From Arthrobacter sp. (GTDB lineage: Bacteria; Actinomycetota; Actinomycetes; Actinomycetales; Micrococcaceae), in assembly GCA_025464545.1 (NCBI GenBank), contig JAODMA010000114.1, positions 1-5,463 of the forward strand: 5,463 nucleotides of DNA, read 5' to 3'. The translations under genes were made by a program, and so were the position numbers. Below the pieces are notes generated by a model. That model searched no databases and had not been told where the DNA came from. It saw only the letters and a program-made list of their open reading frames with translations. Position 1 is the stretch's first letter, and each line of letters opens with the position of its first letter. Positions 1-4,837 of the stretch are shown piece by piece.

Positions 1-884
1 CGCGCCTTCGCGGCTGGGGCGAATCGATGTCCCGCCAGGCCGGCGGCCAGGTGGGCGGCGCCGGTGCCGGCATGGGCTCGCGCGGTCCTGGTGAAACCAA
101 GATCGAACTGGACCGCCGCCGGATCCGCACCCGGATGGCCAAGCTGCGGCGCGAAATCGCCGCGATGAAGCCGGCCCGGGAAACCAAGCGCGCCAACCGC
201 CGTCGTAATGCCGTGCCGTCGGTGGCGATCGCCGGCTACACGAACGCCGGCAAGTCCTCACTGCTGAACCGGCTGACCGACGCCGGTGTGCTGGTGGAGA
301 ACGCCCTGTTCGCCACCCTGGACCCGACGGTCCGCAAGGCCGAAACCTCGGACGGGCTGGGCTACACCCTCGCCGACACGGTGGGATTCGTCCGCTCGCT
401 GCCCACCCAGCTCGTGGAGGCCTTCCGCTCTACCCTGGAGGAGGTCGCGGACTCGGACCTGATCCTGCACGTCGTCGACGTCTCCCACCCGGACCCGGAG
501 GGCCAGATTGCGGCCGTCCGCTCGGTGTTCAGCGAGGTCGATGCACGCAAGGTGCCGGAAATCATCGTCCTGAACAAGGCCGACGCTGCCGACCCGTTCG
601 TGATTGAAAGGCTCAAGCAGCGCGAACCGCGGCACATCGTGGTCTCGGCCCGGACCGGAGAGGGCATTCCGGAACTGCTGAAGGCGATCAGCGAAGGCAT
701 CCCGCGGCCCAGTGTGAAGCTGGAACTGATGATCCCCTACAACCGCGGGGACCTGCTCAGCAAGCTCCACGAGACCGACGCCGAGATCCTCAGCCTCGAC
801 CACGAGGAGACCGGCACGCGCGCCGTTGTGATGGTCCGCGAAGGTCTGGCCGCTGAGCTGGATTCGTTCATCAGCAATGACTGA
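1..884 (+). CDS. hflX: GTPase HflX, 5'-truncated by the window edge
   Basis: This is a translation-factor-class GTPase. HflX family proteins bind the 50S subunit and, in studied species, split or rescue stalled or stress-damaged ribosomes. The reading frame is open from base 3, and the residues before the Met at 27 (RLRGWGES) continue the family sequence, so 27 is not the true start and the N-terminal domain lies upstream. Counting from the Met at 27, the HflX signature GPGETKIE is at 20-27, followed by a basic helical linker. The G domain then has G1 GYTNAGKS (70-77), switch I FATLDPT (95-101), G3 DTVG (117-120), G4 NKAD (183-186) and G5 SAR (207-209). A short C-terminal domain follows. All nucleotide-binding motifs are intact. 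The gene ends in TGA at 882-884, overlapping the helicase start by 8 bases. Family assignment is firm; the cellular role is taken from homologues. Confidence 0.96.
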   Translation, partial: RLRGWGESMSRQAGGQVGGAGAGMGSRGPGETKIELDRRRIRTRMAKLRREIAAMKPARETKRANRRRNAVPSVAIAGYTNAGKSSLLNRLTDAGVLVENALFATLDPTVRKAETSDGLGYTLADTVGFVRSLPTQLVEAFRSTLEEVADSDLILHVVDVSHPDPEGQIAAVRSVFSEVDARKVPEIIVLNKADAADPFVIERLKQREPRHIVVSARTGEGIPELLKAISEGIPRPSVKLELMIPYNRGDLLSKLHETDAEILSLDHEETGTRAVVMVREGLAAELDSFISND

Positions 885-3081
885 ACCAGCGGCGACCGCA
901 AGGGACACCGACGAAGACCGTCCGGCGGAGGAGGTCCCCGAAGGGGAAGCCTCCGGCGGACAAGACCCTGATGGTGCGGATCCGGCGGCCGAGGACCCTG
1001 CGGCTGCGGGACCGGCAGGCAAGGAACCGGTAGGAAATGCCGGCCCGGCCGGCGAGGAGTTCGTGATCGAACTCCTCGACCGGGCGGTGTCCGGCATGGG
1101 TGGCCAGAGCCGTACCGGCCAGCATGAAATGGCCCGCCAGGTCGCCCACGCCATCGACACCGGCGACCATCTCCTGGTCCAGGCCGGCACCGGCACCGGC
1201 AAGTCCCTGGCCTACCTGATCCCGCTGATCGCGCATTCCCTGGTCAGCGACAAACCCACCCTGGTCTCCACCGCCACTCTGGCCCTGCAGACCCAGATCG
1301 TGGGCCGCGACCTGCCCCGGCTGCTCAAAACCATCACCCCGGCCCTGGAGCGCCCCGTCAAGGTGGCCCTCGTCAAAGGCCGCGCCAACTACGTCTGCCG
1401 CCACAAGCTCGAGGGGGGCTTCCCCTCCGAAGAACCCTCCGAGGGTCAGCTGTTCTCCCTCGGCGAGGACACGGCCGTTCCGCATTTCGCCGCGGCCATG
1501 GGCGGCCCGTCCTCCCAGCTCGGCAAGGAAGTGGTCCGGCTGCGCGAATGGGCGGAGGAAACCGCCACCGGGGACCGTGACGAGCTTATGCCCGGGGTGA
1601 CGGACCGCGCCTGGCGCCAGGTCTCCGTCACTTCAATGGAATGCCTCGGCGCCCAGAAGTGCCCCCTGGCGGCCGAATGCTTCAGCGAACTGGCCCGGCA
1701 AAACGCGGCTGACGCCGACGTCGTTGTCACCAACCACGCCATGCTGGCCGTCAGCGCCTTCGAAGGCCTGGCCGTGCTGCCCGAGTACGACGTCGTGGTG
1801 GTGGATGAGGCGCACGAACTCCAGGACCGCGTCACCGGCGCCGTCTCGGGCCAACTCTCCGTGGCGATGGTCCATGCCGCCGCGTCCGGGGCCCGGAAGC
1901 ACACGGCCATCACGGTGGACGCCCTCAACAACGCCGCGTCCCATCTCGAACTCGCCATCGAAGGCGTTCCCAGCGGGTTGATGCCCAATGGGCTCAACAG
2001 CGAGCAGCTGGACTGCGTGGACCAGCTGCGGGACGCCTGCCGGGCAGCACTCTCGGATTCCAAGGGGGACAGCAGCAACACTGCCGACGGCGGGCGTCAG
2101 CTGGCGCGCTCCCGCCTGATGGTCATCCTGGAACTCTGCGAGCGGCTCCTGGCCGCACGGGAGAACCGCGAGGTGGTCTGGTTCTCCCGGAACAGCACCT
2201 TCGACCCTGCCCAGGGGTACTCCCAGCCGGACGAGAGCGCACCGGCGCTGATTAATGTCGCCCCGCTGAGCGTCGCGGGACGGCTCCGCGAGGGCCTCTT
2301 CGCGGAGCACACGGTCATCCTGACCTCGGCCACCCTGGCAATCGGCTCGGCCTTCGAACCGGCCGCGGGCGGCCTGGGCCTGGTCGGCCCCGGCGCGCCC
2401 AGCTGGACCGGAGTCGACGTCGGCTCGCCCTTCGATTATCCCAAGCAGGGCATCCTCTATGTTGCAAAGCACCTGCCCAAACCCGGCCGCGGCACGTCCC
2501 CGGAAGCACTCGACGAGCTCGAGAAACTGATCCGCGCTTCCGGCGGCGGGGCACTGTGCCTCTTCTCATCCCGGCGCGCTGCCGAGGACGCCGCCGAGGC
2601 GCTGCGGGCACGGCTGGACGTGGTCATACTCTGCCAGGGGGATTCGACCATGACGGCGCTGGTGCGCCAATTCGCCGATGAACCGGACACGTGCCTCTTC
2701 GGCACCATGTCTTTGTGGCAAGGCGTTGACGTCCCGGGGGACTCATGCCGGCTCGTGGTCATCGACAGGATCCCGTTCCCCAGGCCGGATGACCCGCTCA
2801 TGACGGCGCGTTCCCGGGCAGTGGCCCAGGCCGGCGGCAACGGTTTCATGAGTGTCTCGGCCACCCATGCCGCGGTCCGCCTGGCCCAGGGTGCGGGCCG
2901 GTTGATCCGTACGACGACGGACAAAGGCGTGGTGGCGGTGCTGGACTCACGGCTGTCCACGGAGCGCTACGGCGGATTCCTCCGGGCAGCCTTGCCGCCG
3001 TTCTGGCCGACCACCGATCCGGCAATCGCCGTCGCGGCCCTGGAACGGCTCTCCCAGGCGTCGGCACAGGCCGCCAGCTAA
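877..3081 (+). CDS. dinG: ATP-dependent DNA helicase, DinG/XPD family with four-Cys Fe-S cluster
   Basis: Superfamily 2 helicase of 734 aa, close to E. coli DinG (about 716 aa). The family unwinds DNA 5'->3', including D-loops, R-loops and forked structures. Visible motifs are Walker A AGTGTGKS (103-110), motif Ia STATLALQTQ (131-140), motif II DEAH (310-313), motif III LTSATL (482-487), motif IV CLFSS (561-565), motif V around GTMSLWQGVDVPG (609-621) and motif VI QGAGRLIR (671-678). Four cysteines (174, 256, 262, 268; spacing C-X81-C-X5-C-X5-C) lie between motifs Ia and II, where XPD/DinG enzymes bind a 4Fe-4S cluster. The region at about 320-440 should be the Arch domain. The first 60 residues are acidic and low in complexity (16 Asp/Glu, 3 Lys/Arg) and not part of the core. 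The start ATG overlaps the hflX stop (ATGACTGA) with no strong Shine-Dalgarno, which fits translational coupling. An internal GTG at 1063 is an alternative start. No LexA operator was seen upstream. The family is firm; whether it is the functional DinG orthologue is inferred. Confidence 0.93.
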   Translation: MTEPAATARDTDEDRPAEEVPEGEASGGQDPDGADPAAEDPAAAGPAGKEPVGNAGPAGEEFVIELLDRAVSGMGGQSRTGQHEMARQVAHAIDTGDHLLVQAGTGTGKSLAYLIPLIAHSLVSDKPTLVSTATLALQTQIVGRDLPRLLKTITPALERPVKVALVKGRANYVCRHKLEGGFPSEEPSEGQLFSLGEDTAVPHFAAAMGGPSSQLGKEVVRLREWAEETATGDRDELMPGVTDRAWRQVSVTSMECLGAQKCPLAAECFSELARQNAADADVVVTNHAMLAVSAFEGLAVLPEYDVVVVDEAHELQDRVTGAVSGQLSVAMVHAAASGARKHTAITVDALNNAASHLELAIEGVPSGLMPNGLNSEQLDCVDQLRDACRAALSDSKGDSSNTADGGRQLARSRLMVILELCERLLAARENREVVWFSRNSTFDPAQGYSQPDESAPALINVAPLSVAGRLREGLFAEHTVILTSATLAIGSAFEPAAGGLGLVGPGAPSWTGVDVGSPFDYPKQGILYVAKHLPKPGRGTSPEALDELEKLIRASGGGALCLFSSRRAAEDAAEALRARLDVVILCQGDSTMTALVRQFADEPDTCLFGTMSLWQGVDVPGDSCRLVVIDRIPFPRPDDPLMTARSRAVAQAGGNGFMSVSATHAAVRLAQGAGRLIRTTTDKGVVAVLDSRLSTERYGGFLRAALPPFWPTTDPAIAVAALERLSQASAQAAS
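1053..1078. repeat. 11-bp perfect inverted repeat with 4-base loop inside the helicase gene
   Basis: CGAGGAGTTCG (1053-1063) is the exact reverse complement of CGAACTCCTCG (1068-1078), with TGAT between. In RNA this forms a long, stable hairpin. It sits where the acidic N-terminal extension meets the conserved helicase core (codons 60-67, EEFVIELL). It encloses a GAGGAG motif and an in-frame GTG (1063) three bases later. The repeat is seen directly. A function is not shown, and it may be a by-product of the palindromic codon order GAG/CTC and TTC/GAA. Confidence 0.6.
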
Positions 3082-3114
3082 GGCGCGCGGGGCAGCAGCC
3101 GGGCGGATACGCCA

Positions 3115-3145
3115 AGGGCCCCGGCCGGCGCACCGGTGGGGCCCT
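3115..3145. terminator. GC-rich hairpin between convergent genes, probable bidirectional terminator
   Basis: AGGGCCCC (3115-3122) pairs perfectly with GGGGCCCT (3138-3145). Inside, CCGG (3125-3128) can pair with CCGG (3133-3136) around a CGCA loop, giving a two-part stem. It lies in the 76-base gap between the helicase stop and the lexA stop, where transcripts from both sides must end. There is no T-run on either side, so it is not a classic intrinsic terminator. U-poor GC-rich hairpins at gene ends are common in actinobacteria. Termination is inferred from position. Confidence 0.55.
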
Positions 3146-3157
3146 GAACCGCAAGTT

Positions 3158-3916
3158 CTAGAGGGAACGCAGGACCGAGACAACCTTGCCCATGATGACG
3201 GCGTGGTCGCCGAGGATCGGCTCGTATTGCGTGTTCTGCGGCAACAGCCAGGTGTGGCCGTCGCGCTGACGGAATGTCTTCACTGTCGCCTCGTCGTCGA
3301 GCAGTGCGGCCACAATGTCGCCGTTGACAGCGTCGCCCTGCTGGCGCACGACTACCCAGTCGCCGTCACAGATGGCGGCATCGATCATCGAGTCGCCGGC
3401 CACCTTGAGCATGAAGAGTTCGCCGTGGCCCACCAGTTGGCGCGGCAGCGGCATGACGTCTTCCACGACCTGATCCGCGAGGATCGGTCCTCCTGCCGCA
3501 ATACGCCCCACCAGCGGCACCATGGCAGTATCTGTGGCGCTGGCAAGCTCCGAGACGGAGAGCCCTCCGACGGCGCGAAGGCCGCCGGTCTTTTCCACTC
3601 CCGATACCTTCGTGCTGCCCTCATCCAGAGTCAGCGGCATGAGGACCTCCATGGCGCGCGGCCGCTTGGGATCGCGGCGCAGGTAGCCGAGCTTTTCGAG
3701 TTGGGAAAGCTGGTGCGTCACGCTCGACAGGCTCGCCAGGCCGACAATGTCGCCAATCTCGCGCATTGAAGGCGGGTAGCCGTTGTCCGTCACCGAGCGC
3801 TGGATGGTTTCAAGGATTTTCTTCTGCCGGACGGTGAGGCTCTTGGGCGGCCTGGCTGACTGCGGGCTCCGCTGCGATGCCCTGCCGCCCGTGGCTTGTG
3901 CTGCCATATCTGCCAT
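3158..3916 (-). CDS. lexA: SOS-response transcriptional repressor LexA
   Basis: LexA (EC 3.4.21.88), 252 aa, represses DNA-damage genes and cleaves itself when bound to RecA filaments. An N-terminal winged helix-turn-helix spans about 27-92, including [13 protein letters not shown] and the recognition-helix region [19 protein letters not shown] linker of about 40 residues follows, longer than in E. coli LexA and typical of actinobacterial forms. The cleavage site is Ala141-Gly142 in GRIAAGGP. The catalytic dyad is Ser176 (GDSM) and Lys213 (ATVKTF), so the peptidase S24 domain looks active. Two starts are possible: the ATG at 3916, with AAAGG only 2 bases upstream, and the ATG at 3907 (Met4), with the same AAAGG 11 bases upstream. 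Neither spacing is ideal; the longer form is kept. The gene is convergent with the helicase and divergent from the LysM gene, and is probably self-repressed through the operator at 4060-4075. Confidence 0.97.
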   Translation of the reverse strand: MADMAAQATGGRASQRSPQSARPPKSLTVRQKKILETIQRSVTDNGYPPSMREIGDIVGLASLSSVTHQLSQLEKLGYLRRDPKRPRAMEVLMPLTLDEGSTKVSGVEKTGGLRAVGGLSVSELASATDTAMVPLVGRIAAGGPILADQVVEDVMPLPRQLVGHGELFMLKVAGDSMIDAAICDGDWVVVRQQGDAVNGDIVAALLDDEATVKTFRQRDGHTWLLPQNTQYEPILGDHAVIMGKVVSVLRSL

Positions 3917-4034
3917 TGCCTTTCATTCCGCCCGGCTGCCGTGGCTGCAGTTACCGGGACCCTCCGGCCTGATTGTCAGACCCTGCTGATCAACTACTGA
4001 TGATCGCCTGCGGAGGTGGTTGTCCTGTTCCTCA

Positions 4035-4063
4035 AACGTAGGCCAGCCGTCCGGCTTTATCAA
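4035..4063 (-). promoter_or_regulatory. Probable sigma-70-type promoter of lexA
   Basis: Read on the minus strand, TTGATA (4063-4058; 5 of 6 matches to TTGACA) is followed after exactly 17 bases by TACGTT (4040-4035; fits TANNNT). This would start transcription near 4028 and leave a leader of about 110 bases before lexA. The -35 box overlaps the operator at 4060-4075, so bound LexA would block RNA polymerase. The start site is inferred from motifs only. Confidence 0.6.
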
Positions 4064-4075
4064 ACATTTGTTCTA
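4060..4075. promoter_or_regulatory. LexA operator (SOS box) overlapping the lexA -35 box
   Basis: TCAAAC-ATTT-GTTCTA matches 10 of the 12 conserved positions of the actinobacterial/Gram-positive SOS box TCGAAC-N4-GTTCGA. The mismatches are symmetrical (the G of each CGA/TCG), so the dyad is retained. Its overlap with the lexA -35 box makes it the likely autoregulatory site. Confidence 0.75.
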
Positions 4076-4082
4076 GCGAGTC

Positions 4083-4112
4083 TCGACAATGTTCGTTGAT
4101 AGGTGCTAAAAC
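4083..4112 (+). promoter_or_regulatory. Candidate promoter of the LysM gene
   Basis: TCGACA (4083-4088; 5 of 6 to TTGACA), an 18-base spacer and TAAAAC (4107-4112) form a plausible plus-strand promoter starting near 4119. The SOS box at 4127-4142 would lie just downstream and block initiation or clearance. An overlapping alternative is TTGATA (4096-4101) with TAGCGA (4118-4123) at 16 bases. Neither -10 box is strong, and the leader would be about 150 bases. Confidence 0.4.
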
Positions 4113-4126
4113 TGAACTAGCGAAGT

Positions 4127-4142
4127 TCGAATATGTGTTCGA
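4127..4142. promoter_or_regulatory. High-scoring LexA operator (SOS box) of the LysM gene
   Basis: TCGAAT-ATGT-GTTCGA matches 11 of 12 conserved positions of TCGAAC-N4-GTTCGA, the best site in the window. It lies between lexA and the divergent LysM gene, just after the candidate plus-strand promoter, and probably controls that gene. It is about 64 bases from the lexA promoter, so a contribution to lexA control is also possible. Confidence 0.85.
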
Positions 4143-4189
4143 ACAACGCGGTCCGGATGGAGGCTTCGCTGTCGATTCCAGTAAAGCGT

Positions 4190-4205
4190 TCGGTTCTATG
4201 TTCGA
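4190..4205. promoter_or_regulatory. Weaker third SOS-box-like site upstream of the LysM gene
   Basis: TCGGTT-CTAT-GTTCGA has a perfect right half and three matches in the left half (9 of 12). It contains TATGTT (4197-4202), a possible -10 box for a second, closer promoter, though no good -35 box stands at the proper distance. It could be an auxiliary operator bound through one half-site. Confidence 0.4.
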
Positions 4206-4262
4206 AGGTTAGGCCGGTTGGCGGCAGGTACGTGGAGTACGCCGGGCGGCACAGTATGGTCC

Positions 4263-4268
4263 AGGAGG
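4263..4268 (+). promoter_or_regulatory. Strong Shine-Dalgarno site that fixes the LysM gene start
   Basis: AGGAGG lies 9 bases before the ATG at 4278. It selects this ATG over the in-frame TTG at 4218, which would add 20 residues. It is the clearest Shine-Dalgarno sequence in the window and suggests efficient translation once the gene is derepressed. Confidence 0.85.
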
Positions 4269-4277
4269 GCTCAGTTC

Positions 4278-4715
4278 ATGTCAGCTTCAAACGCGTTTCA
4301 CGACACTTTCGGCCAGGAAGCATCCGGCGGGTATGGCCGCCCGGTTTCCCCGGCTTCCGCCGGCCACACCGCTTCGGCCAGCGGCGCCGGATGTGGCCGG
4401 CAGGCGCCGCTGCGGCTGACCCGTCGGGGACGGTTCGTCTTCTTCGGCGTGCCGCTGATCCTGTTGGCCGCGCTCATCCTTTCGTTCAGCGGCTTCCTGA
4501 ACGCGCCCGCCAAGGCTTCCGAATCCGCCGCGGAACTGTCACTGACTCGCACGGTCTCCGTTACGGTCCAGCCCGGAGAGTCGCTGTGGGCCATCGCAGG
4601 TTCCGTGGCACCCGAACGCGACCCCCGCGACGTGGTCGCCGATATCGTGCAGCTCAACAACCTTGAGGCCGCCCGCGTGCTGCCCGGCCAGACGCTGTTC
4701 GTCCCGGCCAAGTAG
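4278..4715 (+). CDS. Membrane-anchored LysM protein, predicted SOS-induced cell-division inhibitor (YneA/DivS/Rv2719c type)
   Basis: A 145-aa protein. Residues 1-45 are a Gly/Ser/Ala-rich cytoplasmic tail. RLTRRGR (46-52) is a basic patch preceding a single hydrophobic helix (about 53-74). A short linker with Ala-Lys-Ala (78-80) follows, then a LysM domain from about 92 to the C-terminus (QPGESLWAIA, then LPGQTLFVP), which should bind peptidoglycan outside the membrane. The start at 4278 is chosen because AGGAGG lies at 4263-4268, 9 bases upstream; a longer frame from TTG at 4218 has no such site. The gene is divergent from lexA and has SOS boxes upstream. B. subtilis yneA, C. glutamicum divS and M. 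tuberculosis Rv2719c occupy the same place and are damage-induced proteins that delay division. LysM membrane protein is what the sequence shows; division inhibitor is inferred from context and architecture. Confidence 0.85.
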   Translation: MSASNAFHDTFGQEASGGYGRPVSPASAGHTASASGAGCGRQAPLRLTRRGRFVFFGVPLILLAALILSFSGFLNAPAKASESAAELSLTRTVSVTVQPGESLWAIAGSVAPERDPRDVVADIVQLNNLEAARVLPGQTLFVPAK

Positions 4716-4756
4716 CACTGCGGCCGAGGCAACTCGCCCAGGCTGCAGGGCAACAG

Positions 4757-4791
4757 CTGGCGGTTCGCGGGATGGGAACCGGGCGCGCCAG
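4757..4791. terminator. Possible weak terminator hairpin after the LysM gene
   Basis: Two alternative stems are visible: CGGTTC (4761-4766) with GAACCG (4776-4781) around a 9-base loop, and an outer CTGGCG (4757-4762) with CGCCAG (4786-4791). No T-run follows. The position, about 40 bases after the LysM stop and before the hisC promoter, suits a terminator, but the folding is imperfect. Confidence 0.3.
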
Positions 4792-4825
4792 GCGTCACAG
4801 TTTCAAGCTCCGCCAAGGTCTCACT

Positions 4826-4837
4826 TAAACTAGGCAG
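4826..4837 (+). promoter_or_regulatory. -10 box for a probable leaderless hisC transcript
   Basis: TAAACT (4826-4831) fits TANNNT, and only AGGCAG separates it from the GTG at 4838. Transcription would start on or next to the G of the start codon. The upstream -35 region is poor (TTCAAG at 4802-4807, 18-base spacer), as is common for actinobacterial promoters. The nearest AGG is only 3 bases before GTG, too close to act as a Shine-Dalgarno site. Confidence 0.55.

Noticed and set aside
258..1202. Long minus-strand open frame opposite hflX and the start of the helicase gene
   Set aside because: It is the usual antisense shadow of GC-rich coding sequence. Its translation is rich in Arg, Gly and Ala with no family motifs, and the plus-strand genes explain the codon bias.
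1183..1203. Tandem GGCACC repeats in the helicase gene
   Set aside because: They encode the Walker A loop AGTGTGKS, so the repeat follows from the protein motif and codon bias.
1633..2472. Minus-strand open frame of 279 codons inside the helicase gene
   Set aside because: It lies wholly within a well-supported helicase region carrying the Fe-S cysteines and DEAH box, and has no recognisable domain.
3203..3769. Plus-strand open frame opposite lexA
   Set aside because: It is antisense to the strongly supported LexA frame. Its His/Arg-rich translation resembles no protein family.
3929..3985. A second lexA promoter close to the gene (CTGACA with TAACTG on the minus strand)
   Set aside because: The spacer is about 20 bases and the -10 box is weak. 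The TTGATA-N17-TACGTT promoter further upstream is much better and overlaps an operator.
4218..4277. Longer LysM protein from TTG at 4218
   Set aside because: The extra 20 residues match no expected pattern, TTG is rare, and the AGGAGG at 4263-4268 serves the ATG at 4278.
4133..4666. Plus-strand open frame overlapping the LysM gene in another frame
   Set aside because: It has no Shine-Dalgarno site, starts inside an SOS box, and is rich in Arg/Pro where the LysM frame has a clear domain and AGGAGG site.
4716..4837. His leader peptide, T-box or other attenuator before hisC
   Set aside because: No His-rich short frame or T-box sequence was seen in the 122-base gap, and the -10 box next to GTG leaves no leader.
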